NCBI GenBank assembly: GCA_017744795.1
Contig: JAGIAQ010000003.1
Coordinates: forward strand, 1 to 64,000
Direction of reading: 5' to 3'
Source of the DNA: Niabella sp.
GTDB taxonomy: Bacteria; Bacteroidota; Bacteroidia; Chitinophagales; Chitinophagaceae
DNA length: 64,000 nucleotides
Shown: positions 11,001 to 21,002 of the stretch, one piece after another
Layout: each line of letters opens with the position of its first letter
Position numbering within the stretch: position 1 is the stretch's first letter
Program-made: the position numbers and the translations under genes
The notes under the pieces: generated by a model
Told to the model about the DNA's origin: nothing
What the model saw: only the letters and a program-made list of their open reading frames with translations
The model's database searches: none

Positions 11001-11401
11001 ACGATCTGAAACAGAGCGTACAAACGGCTTACCTGGAACAAAAAGATCCGCTGGTGATCTATAAAGTAGAGGCGTTCCAGTTGTTTAATAACATGACCAC
11101 GGCTTTAAATAAAGATATCATTTCCTTCCTGACACAGGCCAACCTGCCCGCACAGGAGGAAGCGCCGCAGATCAAAGAAGGACGTGAGCAACGAACCGAC
11201 CTTAGCAAGATGCGCGCTAATAAGGACCAGATAGAAGCGGCAGGCGAAGATTACGCCGCCAACGAAAAAGACTATTTTGATCCGGAACAACCTGCCGTAA
11301 AACAGGAACCCATCCGCGTAGGTCCCAAGGTAGGGCGAAATGATCCCTGCCCTTGCGGAAGCGGCAAAAAGTACAAAAACTGCCATGGCAGAAACGAATA
11401 A
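8078..11401 (+). CDS. secA: Preprotein translocase subunit SecA
   Basis: 1107 aa; [43 protein letters not shown]-terminal SEC-C motif [20 protein letters not shown]. Confidence 0.99.
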   Translation: MFEFLSKMFGGSKSEKDVKKISPVVEQINKNFIQYQSISNDELRNKTHEFRRRINERLTEIDGKIADLNRQADELPHEDLLQKDAIYRQVDELKKDRDKEIEKVLEEILPEAFAVVKETARRFSGNPEMVSKATDLDRELAKKAEYITINGDDAIYKNTWKAAGGQITWNMVHYDVQLIGGSVLHSGKISEMATGEGKTLVSTLPAYLNALAGEGVHVVTVNDYLARRDQEWNGPVFEWLGLRVDCIDKHQPNSAERRNAYLADITYGTNNEFGFDYLRDNMVHNASEMVQRKHHYAMVDEVDSVLIDDARTPLIISGPVDHADEQQYHIHKPRVEQLYREQERIVRNNLNEAKRLFEKGEDDPKTGGLYLYRAFRGLPKYSPLIKYLSEPGVKVKMQKAENYYLQEQERNMKIVDEDLLFKIDEKTNSVDLTEKGLAMITKVGEDTDFFVLPDIGAALADVEKNDNSAEDKLKQKEALLNDYSQKADRIHSVQQLLKAYALFQKDDEYVIVDGAIKIVDEQTGRIMEGRRYSDGLHQALEAKENVKIEAATQTYATITLQNYFRMYHKLAGMTGTAETEAGELWSIYKLDVVTIPTNVPIIRKDEQDLVYKTKREKYKAVIDEIEKLRGEGRPVLVGTTSVEISELLSRMLQQKKIPHNVLNAKQHAREAEIVAEAGLAGAITIATNMAGRGTDIKLGPGVKEAGGLAIIGTERHESRRVDRQLRGRAGRQGDPGSSLFYVSLEDDLMRMFGSERIAGMMDKLGYKEGDVIQHSMISNSIQRAQKKVEENNFGIRKRLLEYDDVMNKQRNAIYEKRNHALFGDRLSLDIDNAFSIVAESLATSFKEQEDFEGFKLACIVNFGMDTSINEEAFHTTDPSKLADQLYAEALARYADHNGGVQSQAVPVFRDIRTSQGAHIENVIVPFTDGRKTINVLAPLDKTITSEGRELVSSMEKSITLAVIDDAWKEHLRAMDDLKQSVQTAYLEQKDPLVIYKVEAFQLFNNMTTALNKDIISFLTQANLPAQEEAPQIKEGREQRTDLSKMRANKDQIEAAGEDYAANEKDYFDPEQPAVKQEPIRVGPKVGRNDPCPCGSGKKYKNCHGRNE

Positions 11402-11414
11402 ACGGTCAAACACG

Positions 11415-11447
11415 ATCCCCGCCTCAAAAAAGCGGGGATTTTTTTTA
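11415..11447 (+). terminator. Rho-independent terminator after secA
   Basis: ATCCCCGC-ctcaaaaaa-GCGGGGAT followed by a T-run. Confidence 0.9.
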
Positions 11448-11742
11448 TTTTTTTATGAAAAACGCCTGTGGTGGCCGCTTTTGCGCGAAAGGCTGATTTT
11501 CAGGAATTTGATTTTTGCACAACGGCGATCACATAAAATCAGGATTTAATATATCCCCGTTCTGACAAAAAAAATCGCAGTTTCCCGTTTTTTTGGCCTG
11601 GTATTGGATTTGCGGTTACTATGATCGCTGTAATTATCATCCTTATTTCGTTCCTGTGCCTGTATAGCCTGGGCGTCATCGTTGCCATAAAAGCGCGGCG
11701 TTAACCCCCTCTTGGATTCCTTGCCCTCTATTTGTTCCGCAG

Positions 11743-13308
11743 TCATATTTTATCAGATCCGCGTCGTTTCCTGGTCCGGATATACAAGAGCATCCCAACA
11801 GCCACCAACAGCACTTGCAGGCCCGCCGCTATCATAGTGGAGCTATCCCGCGCGCCCTTACCTGCCCAATCCATAAAATGGTGTTTATGCAATAGCGCAA
11901 AACTATATCCTTCTGCAATATCCCCATCGTTTACTTTAGTTGCCAGCACTCCGGCTTTGGTGTCAATATAAAGCCGCTCGTGGTCTTTTGTATTGTATTG
12001 TATTTTCCATACCGGCAGCCGCTTATTAATGAACCCATATTCGTCAGTAAACTTTATAACAAGCGAAACGGCGGTGATCGCAGCGGTTTTATTTTGATTC
12101 AATAGCTGTGCCAGGTATCGCGCATATAAACTATCCCCGCCAGGCAGCAAAGCACCACTTTCAGCATCCACATACAAAGGCGCGCTGTAGCGTGCATTCA
12201 TATTCTTCATAAGGTCCGCGTGCTCAATTGCTGCCTTATTTTTAGCCGACAGCTGTACCTGCCAATAGCTTTTGTTATTGATCCGGCAAAGAGACAAAGC
12301 ACTGATGCTGTCACCTTCTGTAAGCGTTGTCATTTTATTAAAGTCAATACCCACACCCGCTGCATCAAACTTACGTATCGTAACCGGAGGCTGTTCCTGC
12401 CGGGATCAAAACGCTTTTAACGCGTGAAAGCCACCGCTAAAACAGAACATCAAAGTAAACAGGGATGCTACCAATGAAGTATACCGGTGGTTCCGCCTGG
12501 TTTTTGATACCGGGCTCCCCGCTTTCTTCGGTTTGATGATAAAGAAAATATACAGTCCCATTAAGGTGGTCAGCAATGCCAGCACAGTAACCACTACCAT
12601 TATAAAATATTTCATCTTTCCCATTGCGTTCATCCAGTTCCAGGTATGCAGCAATCCAAAGATTTTGTCAAAGACGGCTCTTTTATTATCAACCGCATAG
12701 GCATAACTTCCGGAAGCCGTTTCCACATAAATACGGATGCCATCCGGCCGGTTAAAACGTACTTTATATACCGGAAGCAGCCGGTTGATATAGCTGTACT
12801 CTCCTTTAAAATCATTCACTTTTTCAACACCCTGTATAGCGGCTCCTTTGCTGTTCAGGATATTCAGCGCCGCGCTCATACAACAATCATGATCCGACAA
12901 AGCTTGTGCCCCGGGTGTTGCTGTATTTCCGGAACCCGTAAGAAATTTCCGGGCCAGGAACTGTGCATACAATTGATCTCCGTTTGTAAGGTGTCGCCCG
13001 GAAACAGAGCTTATATACCGGATATCATTATGTGCAGGATCAACAAGCACCTGGTAAAATTGCTGTCCGCCCATGCGGATAATATGAACATTAGCAAACG
13101 TTGCGATCCCGTTTCCTTGCAATGCCCGAGAGAGGGGAACGATCAGCTGTGAAGGGTCAATGGGTGATGGTTCATATAATTGCGTTGCCACTCGCGGGCG
13201 TATATTGGTCATAACAGGGTGCATAAAGCCGCTGAGCGCCCACAACACAACTGGCAGCGCAATGATCATCGAACAGCGCCGATGCCATCCATATATTTTT
13301 TTTCGCAT
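11743..13308 (-). pseudogene. PepSY-type membrane protein with two repeats, interrupted by one in-frame TGA (12406-12408)
   Basis: ORFs 12406-13308 and 11743-12354 are in the same minus-strand frame; reading through gives HALKAF*SRQEQPPVTIRKFDAAGVGIDFNKM. Both halves carry related segments (YINRLLPVYKVRFNRPDGIRIYVETASG / FINKRLPVWKIQYNTKDHERLYIDTKAG). Confidence 0.8.
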
Positions 13309-13336
13309 GATTTCATTTTAGTTGATAAAAAAGATA

Positions 13337-15613
13337 TTACAACCGGTAAGAAATACCCAGTGTGATCTCCCGCGGATCCCCCAGGTTATAGCTGTAAGCC
13401 GCAGTGCCGCCTGCAGTTGCATTTTTGGAAGCATATACCGCATAATACCGGTTGGCAGCATTTAGTATATTTACCCATACGCCCACTCTTTTTAATTGGT
13501 ATCCCGCTCTGAAATTGACCACATCAAACCCCTGGTATCTAAGGGCATCCAGATCGTCCATAAAATAACGGCCCTGGTGCTGCCATTCAGCGCTCAGGTA
13601 CAGCCCTTTTAAAAATGAAGGTTTATAAATAACTTCAGCATTGCCCGTAAAACGAGGTGCACCACTCATTTCCTTTCCGTTATAATCCACCCCCTTAATA
13701 TTGTTCTTTATAAAAGTATGTTTGGCATTAGTGCCGCTAAAGCGGATGGAAAGTGCGGCAACCGGACGGCAGGTAACTCCATACTCAATACCCGTGTGCC
13801 GCGTGGAACCGGCATTTTCATTGATATAGGAATTATCTGACTGCCTTACTGAAATGATCTCGTTCCTGCCGTCCATCTGGTAAATGCTCCAATCTGCGTA
13901 TACTTTATTTTGTAGCAATGCCAGCCAACCACCTGCTTCGTAATTAAAAAAAGTCTGTGGCAGCAGGTAGGGCGCCACTTTCACGCTGCTATACAGATCG
14001 GTTAATTGCGGTGGCACATAGCCCTGCGCATAATTTGCATAGAACCCAACGCCCTTAAAATTATAGGTCAGTCCCAGTTTGGGCGTCATTCTTGAAAACG
14101 TGGAAACGGTTGAAGCCGTGCTTACGCTGGACGATGCCGGGAGGTTATTGATGAAGTAATATTTAAACAGATCATAGCGTAGCGCCATAATCAGCTTCAG
14201 GCGCTTAAAAGGGTTCAGCTCATAATTAAAATAGCCGGCCATATTGAAAATGCCGGTATTATATTTACTCAAGAAGGAGTCGGTAGCCGGGGCGGTATAG
14301 CTAGCGTACTGTCCCGTATTGAGATCTTTGTTTACCGTAATAAATTTCGCGTAGTAATCCTGCGGGCTAAAATCAATGCTGCCGCCCGTAATTATCCTGC
14401 TTTGCAACCAGCGGAAACGCTGGGTATGCGTGGCAAAAAGCGCGTAAGTGCGAAAGGCATTTTCATTGATCTGGCCTTTGAATTTTTGCGGATCAGGAGT
14501 ACTGGCAATAGCATAGGCAGGGTTCTGATCTACTGCATTGTCCCGGTACAGCAACGCAACAACTGTTGAACTATTTGGGTTCCATTGCTGCGTAAGCATC
14601 GATTTATAGCGGAGCGCCGTCACTTTTCGATACGTGAAAGTTTGCAGGGAACTATAATCTTTACGCGCAAACTTAATACTGTCAAGCGCTCCTGTCATAT
14701 CGCTATAATAATCGATCCAGGAGATAGTATTCGTCCAGGTAGTGCGTTCATTGGGCCGGTAATCACTGCGCAGGGTCAATGCCGTTTTATGAAAATCGCT
14801 GAACGCAATGGGGCCATTGGTTTTATTGGCATAATAACCGCTTATAATAAATCCCCATTTTCCAATAGTGGTTCCCGCCTGTACATCAGCCCGTTTGTAG
14901 CCGGCATTGTTTGCTTGTACGCTAACGCTGCCGTTTGCAAACACGGGAGCCGCCTGGGTAATCATATTAACCGCGCCGCCAATTGCTTCAGCACCATATA
15001 AAGCAGAAGCGGGCCCGCGGATCACTTCAATGGAACCGGCAGCCGGCAGGTTCATCTCCAGCAGCGCATTGTGATTATAAACACCCGTGGTACGGATGGG
15101 CAGCCCATCTTCGAGGTAAAGGAAAAGACTTTTGGTGGTCATTGGTTGGCGAATGCTCATCTCATGTTGTTCGTTGCCCAGGCTGACCATGAAAACGCCA
15201 CTTACTTTATTCAGCAACTGATCCATGCGCTGCGCCTTTGTATCTTCCATTACCTGTTTGCTGATACTAGTAATAGCAATGGGCGCTTCGCTGCGTCGCT
15301 GTGCGGTGCGGTTACTGGTAACCACCACTTCATCCATCGCGGCCACTTTTTTCTGCAAACCAACAGCCCGTTGTGTGATGGAACGATGTTCGCTGGCATA
15401 ACCTGAGCAACTCACCTCAAATGAAGCAGTATGTTCATCGATATAAAACACCCCGTTAGCATCCGGCTGAAAGCTGCGCCCGGCGGCCGTTATGGTAGCA
15501 CTGGCCAGGGGTTCTTTTGTATCTGCGTCAAATACAGTTCCCTTCGCCAACCGTTGTCCGAACAGCGTTACGGACACCGGCAACAAAAGAACCAATAAAA
15601 AAATCCGGTTCAT
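13337..15613 (-). CDS. TonB-dependent outer membrane receptor
   Basis: Signal peptide, carboxypeptidase-like domain, plug domain (QRMDQLLNKVSGVFM...IEVIRGPASALYGAEAIGGAVNMIT) and C-terminal beta-strand ending ITLGISYRL. Confidence 0.93.
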   Translation of the reverse strand: MNRIFLLVLLLPVSVTLFGQRLAKGTVFDADTKEPLASATITAAGRSFQPDANGVFYIDEHTASFEVSCSGYASEHRSITQRAVGLQKKVAAMDEVVVTSNRTAQRRSEAPIAITSISKQVMEDTKAQRMDQLLNKVSGVFMVSLGNEQHEMSIRQPMTTKSLFLYLEDGLPIRTTGVYNHNALLEMNLPAAGSIEVIRGPASALYGAEAIGGAVNMITQAAPVFANGSVSVQANNAGYKRADVQAGTTIGKWGFIISGYYANKTNGPIAFSDFHKTALTLRSDYRPNERTTWTNTISWIDYYSDMTGALDSIKFARKDYSSLQTFTYRKVTALRYKSMLTQQWNPNSSTVVALLYRDNAVDQNPAYAIASTPDPQKFKGQINENAFRTYALFATHTQRFRWLQSRIITGGSIDFSPQDYYAKFITVNKDLNTGQYASYTAPATDSFLSKYNTGIFNMAGYFNYELNPFKRLKLIMALRYDLFKYYFINNLPASSSVSTASTVSTFSRMTPKLGLTYNFKGVGFYANYAQGYVPPQLTDLYSSVKVAPYLLPQTFFNYEAGGWLALLQNKVYADWSIYQMDGRNEIISVRQSDNSYINENAGSTRHTGIEYGVTCRPVAALSIRFSGTNAKHTFIKNNIKGVDYNGKEMSGAPRFTGNAEVIYKPSFLKGLYLSAEWQHQGRYFMDDLDALRYQGFDVVNFRAGYQLKRVGVWVNILNAANRYYAVYASKNATAGGTAAYSYNLGDPREITLGISYRL

Positions 15614-15923
15614 GTATAATTAAGTAGTGTTATGTTAGTTGCAAATCGGGAAAGGTCAAACGATAAACGTGAGTCACACCCGTTTCAATCCCGATAGCCA
15701 TCGGGATAACATTGCGCGAATAACTTAACGGTAGTAAAACGATGGCAAAGGTTGTAGTACAAGATTTACCATCCTGATAAGATTGTTGAAATCAAAACAG
15801 CCGGATGAGCATCGTTGCGTTGCAATAGCTGTGCTCGAATCGCAACCCTTGCTCAAGAGTCAAATACGTATGAGGTTATAGCTCTTGTGGAGCGCGGCAT
15901 CATCCTGGCAATAAAAAAAGCTA

Positions 15924-16319
15924 TCAGGACAAATTACAGGGAGGGTGAAATATAGCGTAGGAGCGCTTTACAGGGCTTTGGATCGTCGCGGGAGGATAGG
16001 CTTCCCGGTGGTAAGTCACAGGCACAGAGCTGTCAACAATATAATGGTGTTGCAATGAGACCGGCTCCTGCTTCGCGATTTTCATTTCCGGGGCATCTTT
16101 CTTTTCCTGTTCCCGGATCCTTTGCATTAGTAAACATTTACCGTCGCAATGCAACATAGGACGATTTCTGTTAACGCACTGTGCGATATACGCCTTTTTT
16201 CTGAAAATATAATCCAGACAGTAAAAGCCCTGACTAAATGCCTGCAGGAGGAAAATAAAAAATAATATTACAGCGGTCACTTTCTGCACGAGGCCGCAAA
16301 GATAGGCTACCCCATCCAT
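15924..16319 (-). CDS. Small membrane-anchored Cys-containing protein (LHCDGKC motif), unknown function
   Basis: 131 aa; N-terminal hydrophobic helix, then YIAQCVNRNRPMLHCDGKCLLMQRIREQEKK. Upstream of the TonB receptor on the same strand. Confidence 0.65.
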   Translation of the reverse strand: MDGVAYLCGLVQKVTAVILFFIFLLQAFSQGFYCLDYIFRKKAYIAQCVNRNRPMLHCDGKCLLMQRIREQEKKDAPEMKIAKQEPVSLQHHYIVDSSVPVTYHREAYPPATIQSPVKRSYAIFHPPCNLS

Positions 16320-16984
16320 TCTTTCATCAGCTTTTCAAAAGCCGCTTTCAGGTCAGCAAGTTCCTGCTCCACCATTGCCAGCCGCTCTTCCAGGTCCCTG
16401 CTGCTCTGAACCGGCGCCTGATTTGTTTCGGCCAAATAGGTTTCGGCCAATGCAGCATCACTAAATAAATGGATATACCGGGCTTCTTTTTGTCCTGGCT
16501 GCCGCTCAAGCTGACGAATATAGGGAACCTCCGCTGAAGCCAATTTTTCCAGTACGGACTGCACTTCTGCCAGGTCATCAAATTCATACAACCGGCCGGC
16601 ATTACTATTGATCTCACCCGGGGTAAGTGGCCCTCTTAAAAAAAGCAGGCACAGTATGGCCAGTTCATCCGGTGTAAAGGAATACTGCAAGGCAATCGTA
16701 TGACGGTATTTCACCACCCGGCTGGTGCCACCGGTAACAGTAGCTGCCAGGCCATGACGTTTCAGCCGGTCCAGCGCCAGTGTTACGGTTGCTTCTTCAA
16801 ACTGCATCACCGGGTTGCGGGCGCTCTTTTGATTGCAGGCCGCCGTGAGGGCATTTAAGGTCATGGGGTAATATTCAGGCGTCGTTTTGGATTTTTCCAT
16901 CAACGCGCCTAATACACGCAGCTCCTCACTGTCCAGCACAGGTATTGCTTTAATTGCTGTGGGTTCATTGTTCATATATCGCAT
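16307..16984 (-). CDS. YceH/DUF480 family protein
   Basis: LDSEELRVLGALMEKSKTTPEYYPMTLNALTAACNQKSARNPVM is the DUF480 signature. Start trimmed from the 17080 ORF start to MRYMNNEP (or MNNEP at 16975). Confidence 0.88.
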   Translation of the reverse strand: MRYMNNEPTAIKAIPVLDSEELRVLGALMEKSKTTPEYYPMTLNALTAACNQKSARNPVMQFEEATVTLALDRLKRHGLAATVTGGTSRVVKYRHTIALQYSFTPDELAILCLLFLRGPLTPGEINSNAGRLYEFDDLAEVQSVLEKLASAEVPYIRQLERQPGQKEARYIHLFSDAALAETYLAETNQAPVQSSRDLEERLAMVEQELADLKAAFEKLMKEWMG

Positions 16985-17039
16985 AAAAATAAATAAATTT
17001 GTTTTGAAACAACACTGTTTAACAAACCCCTTGACCATT

Positions 17040-17606
17040 ATGGAAGAAACATTCACGCATGTACGAACAATGATCAGCATTATACTGGGCTTTAGCGTAG
17101 CGCAGCTGCTAAAGAATACGGTTAAACTTATTGATCATAACAAACTCACCAAACCCTATCCCCTGCACTTGCTTTGGGTTTTTTATGCCTTCCTCCTGAT
17201 CATCCACTTCTGGTGGTGGGAAGCACGTTTAAAAGGCGTGGACAGCTGGAATTTCCTGGAATACTTTTTTCTGATCCTTTACACGGCCCTGTACTATGCG
17301 TTTTGCGTGCTTATTTTCCCGGATTCGATCACCGAATATAAAGGCTTCCAGGACTATTTCTTTTCAAAAAAGCAATGGTTCTTTTCTTTTTTGATCGTGA
17401 TCTTTATTGCCGATTTTGCCGATACCCTGCTAAAGGGCAAACAATATTTTTACACCCTTCAATGGGAATATCCCGTGCGCAACCTGTTACATATTGTTTT
17501 GTGCATTATCGGTATGCGCAGCAACAACGTCCGTTTCCAATACGGGCTGGTGGCCTTCTTTATTCTCTATGAGATCTACTATATATTGCAACACTATTTT
17601 GTGTAA
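17040..17606 (+). CDS. Hypothetical multi-TM membrane protein
   Basis: Starts MEETFTHVRTMISIILGFSVAQLLK; several hydrophobic helices. Start trimmed to avoid overlap with the divergent yceH-like gene. Confidence 0.7.
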   Translation: MEETFTHVRTMISIILGFSVAQLLKNTVKLIDHNKLTKPYPLHLLWVFYAFLLIIHFWWWEARLKGVDSWNFLEYFFLILYTALYYAFCVLIFPDSITEYKGFQDYFFSKKQWFFSFLIVIFIADFADTLLKGKQYFYTLQWEYPVRNLLHIVLCIIGMRSNNVRFQYGLVAFFILYEIYYILQHYFV

Positions 17607-17654
17607 CACTAAAAACGGCTGATGACAGCAATTAACTGACACAACAGAAAAAGC

Positions 17655-17996
17655 ATGATCACAGAAAAAATGTTTATGGAGCTGGCACTTGCTTTTCCCG
17701 GAACAGGGCAGTGTCCTCATTTTGAGCGCATCGGTTTTAAAGTAGCCGGCAAGCGTATGTTTGCCACTTATCTTGTCACGGACAATACTGCTAATATATT
17801 TTTATCTCCGAAAGAACAGGCATTATTTTGTAAAATGGATAAAAGAGCTATTTATCCTGTCCCCAATAAATGGGGAGAAAAAGGCGCAACTACATTTGTT
17901 TTAGATTCGGTAAATAAAGAATTAGTAGCGGAGGCCCTGTTAGCAGCATACAAAGAAATCATGCAATCAAAGAAGGTATCCGGCCGGAGTAAATAA
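17655..17996 (+). CDS. MmcQ/YjbR family protein
   Basis: 113 aa; ALAFPGTGQCPHFERIGFKVAGKRMFATYL and PNKWGEKGATTFVL fit the MmcQ/YjbR fold. Confidence 0.8.
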   Translation: MITEKMFMELALAFPGTGQCPHFERIGFKVAGKRMFATYLVTDNTANIFLSPKEQALFCKMDKRAIYPVPNKWGEKGATTFVLDSVNKELVAEALLAAYKEIMQSKKVSGRSK

Positions 17997-18037
17997 ATAA
18001 TTGACCAAATACTGTATTTTGCATTAAAATCCGTGAT

Positions 18038-18889
18038 ATGAAGAAAATGCAATGGGCACTGTCGCTAATCATTTTGGGAACAGCGCTCATGTATTCGTGC
18101 AGGTCTGGCAGTAGCAACACCGAAGATAAAAAGCAGAAGACTGCAGCAGCAACCGGTGCATTAAAGATCGACACCACTATTTTCGCAGTATACAATCTTT
18201 CCCCCAGGATCATCGGAATTGCAATTGAGCTGAATAACTTCCCGCCCAATGCCATAGACTCAGCTTTTAATGCGATCGCCTTCCGGGACTCCGCCGTATT
18301 GTTCACCTCCCGGCCGGATGCCGCGCCGCCCGGATTGTACAAGCCCTGTCCGGATTGTGTTGTCATAGACACCACTGGCCCCTATATTATTGAAAAGAAC
18401 AAAGAGCTGGAAAAAGCGATCCGGCAAAAAATACCCAGCGAACTATATCTATACGGCACCAATGGCATAAAAAAAGTCCATTACCATGAGGTGCTATATG
18501 CCATTGATGAATGTATGAGCAATATCATTATTCTGACCTTTACCCCGGAAGACACCACAGGTATCGGTAACCCGCTGCTGGCCTCCTATCAGCAGCTTCC
18601 TGTTCACTATAATAAAAACTACCAGAAAATTGACAACCGGATTGCCCGGTGGCTAAAAACACAACCGGACGATTACCCCAACATGAACTATGTGCCCACC
18701 AAAACCTTTGCTGACCTGGATTCATTGTACTTAGCCTATACCGACAATTTCACCATGACAGACCGGGATAAGAGCAATGACCGTATGTATTTTTTCCCTT
18801 CCCGCACGATCTTTAAAAAAGTAACGAATGACTCCCTTGCTGTTTTCTGGGGAGCCGGGCTGGATCTTTTTGGTATTCCGTGTGATTGA
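18038..18889 (+). CDS. Hypothetical lipoprotein
   Basis: Signal peptide with lipobox-like MYSC; no recognised domain. Confidence 0.65.
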   Translation: MKKMQWALSLIILGTALMYSCRSGSSNTEDKKQKTAAATGALKIDTTIFAVYNLSPRIIGIAIELNNFPPNAIDSAFNAIAFRDSAVLFTSRPDAAPPGLYKPCPDCVVIDTTGPYIIEKNKELEKAIRQKIPSELYLYGTNGIKKVHYHEVLYAIDECMSNIIILTFTPEDTTGIGNPLLASYQQLPVHYNKNYQKIDNRIARWLKTQPDDYPNMNYVPTKTFADLDSLYLAYTDNFTMTDRDKSNDRMYFFPSRTIFKKVTNDSLAVFWGAGLDLFGIPCD

Positions 18890-18977
18890 TATCATATACC
18901 GGCCGCAACAATTCCTCCCCCCATCTTTCAATAAAAAAATTTAACTTTCCCCCTATCTGGTTAATTAAATTATTCAA

Positions 18978-19445
18978 ATGAAAGACTCTGAACACTACTA
19001 TGCAGCAGCAGCAATGTTGATCCGGAAACCGGTGGCAGTCGTTTTTGATGCCTTTATTGATCCGGAAGTCACTACAAAAATATGGTTCACCAAAAGCAGC
19101 GGCCGGCTGGAAGAAGGAAAAACCGTTGAATGGACCTGGGAAATGTATAACCATTCCGTTACCGCAAACGTCACACATATTGAGATCAATAAAAAGATCG
19201 AAATTGAATGGGGCAATTACGCAGAAAAAACACGCGTGGTCTGGGAATTTACGGCATTGGATGAGGAGCAAACTTTTGTAAGTATTGTCAACAGCGGGTT
19301 TCAGGGGGATACAGATCAGCTTATTGCGCTGGTACGCGACTCCACCGAAGGCTTTACCCTGGTTTTGGCAGGACTGAAGGCTTTATTGGAAAAAGGCATT
19401 CAGCTTAATTTAGTCGGAGACCGTTTTCCAAAAGGACTGCACTAA
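18978..19445 (+). CDS. SRPBCC/AHSA1-family protein
   Basis: VFDAFIDPEVTTKIWFTKSSGRLEEGKTVEWTWEMY pattern. Confidence 0.82.
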   Translation: MKDSEHYYAAAAMLIRKPVAVVFDAFIDPEVTTKIWFTKSSGRLEEGKTVEWTWEMYNHSVTANVTHIEINKKIEIEWGNYAEKTRVVWEFTALDEEQTFVSIVNSGFQGDTDQLIALVRDSTEGFTLVLAGLKALLEKGIQLNLVGDRFPKGLH

Positions 19446-19481
19446 AATACCTTGTTGAACACTTTTGTCAATACTCAAACC

Positions 19482-19826
19482 ATGCAAACAGAACCACCCA
19501 TAAGCTGGGCCGATTTTACAAAAATAGAAATGCGGGTAGGTACGATCACGCATGCGGAAATCTTTAAAGAGGCGCGCAAGCCTGCCTATAAACTAACTAT
19601 TGATTTTGGTGCTTATGGCACCCGCAGGTCTTCGGCCCAGATAACCAAACTTTACAATATTGAAGATTTACCGGGCAAACAGGTGATCGCCGTGCTGAAT
19701 TTCCCCCGCAAACAGATTGCCAATTTCTTTAGCGAATGCCTGGTATTAGGTACGGTGGGTGATGCCGATACGATCACTTTACTGACATCCGAAGCCCCCG
19801 TGCCCAATGGTTTAAGGATCGGGTAA
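19482..19826 (+). CDS. csaA: tRNA-binding protein CsaA
   Basis: [15 protein letters not shown]...[46 protein letters not shown] at 19482 preferred. Confidence 0.92.
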   Translation: MQTEPPISWADFTKIEMRVGTITHAEIFKEARKPAYKLTIDFGAYGTRRSSAQITKLYNIEDLPGKQVIAVLNFPRKQIANFFSECLVLGTVGDADTITLLTSEAPVPNGLRIG

Positions 19827-19834
19827 AATTAAAA

Positions 19835-20356
19835 ATGATGATACAGGTAATAAAGGGCGATATAACAAAAGTTGTTGTGGACGCTATTGTAAACGCAGCC
19901 AATACTTCCTTGTTGGGAGGCGGTGGCGTTGACGGGGCCATCCATCGCGCCGGTGGACCGGAAATACTGGAGGCCTGCAGAAAAATAGTGGCAAAGCAAG
20001 GAGGATGCAAAACAGGCGAAGCGGTAATTACAACTGCCGGAAAATTACCCGCCCGCTACGTGATCCATACAGTTGGCCCCGTTTGGAACGGAGGCCGCAA
20101 AAAAGAAGCAGAACGACTGCAGGCCTGTTATAAAAACTCTCTTGAACTGGCGGCTCAACATAATTGCAGTTCGGTAGCCTTCCCAAATATCAGTACCGGT
20201 ATTTATGGCTATCCCAAAAAAGAAGCTGCTGCTATCGCCGTTACCGCAGTGCGACAGTTCCTTACAACAAATACGAATATTAAAGAAGTGATTTTTGTTT
20301 GTTTTGACGAAGAAAATGAATCATTGATAAAAACAGCCCTTGGAACAGCAGTATAA
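19835..20356 (+). CDS. Macro-domain protein, O-acetyl-ADP-ribose deacetylase-like
   Basis: [34 protein letters not shown] and [17 protein letters not shown] motifs. Confidence 0.93.
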   Translation: MMIQVIKGDITKVVVDAIVNAANTSLLGGGGVDGAIHRAGGPEILEACRKIVAKQGGCKTGEAVITTAGKLPARYVIHTVGPVWNGGRKKEAERLQACYKNSLELAAQHNCSSVAFPNISTGIYGYPKKEAAAIAVTAVRQFLTTNTNIKEVIFVCFDEENESLIKTALGTAV

Positions 20357-20375
20357 AAATAAATTGCTACATGAA

Positions 20376-21002
20376 ATGAACAGTTACAACAAAATTGCAG
20401 GTCAGGATACGGGGCGCATCATTGCCATAAGCGACGGCGTTTTTGGAGTAGCCATGACCCTTTTGGTTCTGGAAATAAGGGTACCGCTGGCAGAAGGGCT
20501 TACTTCAGACAAAGAGCTGGCCCGCTCCTTCTTTGCGCTGATGCCAAAATTCCTGGTCTATTTTTTAAGTTTTATGACCGCCGGCATTTTCTGGACGGGA
20601 CACGCGGCGCAATACAAACTGATTGAAAAAAGCGACCGTAATTTAAGCTGGATCAACCTGCTGTTTTTACTTTTTGTAACCTTGCTCCCTTTTTCGACAG
20701 CATTTTTGGGAGATCATATCAACTATAGATTTCCAATAGGGATCTACTGGCTGAATATTTTTTTAATGGGATTGCTGTTATATATTAACTGGAGTTATGC
20801 TTGTAAACACCATTTTGTACCCGATGAAATAGAGGAGCAGGTTAGCAAAGGCATCCGGCAACGTATTGTTACCGCCCAAACACTCTATTTCCTGGGGGCA
20901 TTGCTTTGCTTCATCAGCCCTTATCTGAGCATTGGGGTTATAATTGCCATACAACTAAACTATGCTTTTGTGCTTTTTTCAGGCAGGAAAACGAAGCGTT
21001 AG
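20376..21002 (+). CDS. TMEM175 family (DUF1211) membrane protein
   Basis: RIIAISDGVFGVAMTLLVLEIRVP (FSDGxFAIAxTLLVL-type) in two-repeat TM architecture. Confidence 0.87.
   Translation: MNSYNKIAGQDTGRIIAISDGVFGVAMTLLVLEIRVPLAEGLTSDKELARSFFALMPKFLVYFLSFMTAGIFWTGHAAQYKLIEKSDRNLSWINLLFLLFVTLLPFSTAFLGDHINYRFPIGIYWLNIFLMGLLLYINWSYACKHHFVPDEIEEQVSKGIRQRIVTAQTLYFLGALLCFISPYLSIGVIIAIQLNYAFVLFSGRKTKR

Noticed and set aside
15760-15955. Protein-like reading YKIYHPDKIVEIKTAG*ASLRCNSCARIATLAQESNTYEVIALVERGIILAIKKAIRTNYREGEI on the plus strand
   Set aside because: It has internal stops, I could not recognise a family, and the end overlaps the minus-strand CxGKC gene. It might be a pseudogene scrap but is not supportable without a search.
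19835-20356. Macro-domain protein considered as part of a toxin-antitoxin or ADP-ribosylation defence system
   Set aside because: No ADP-ribosyltransferase partner is adjacent; neighbours are csaA and a TMEM175-like gene.
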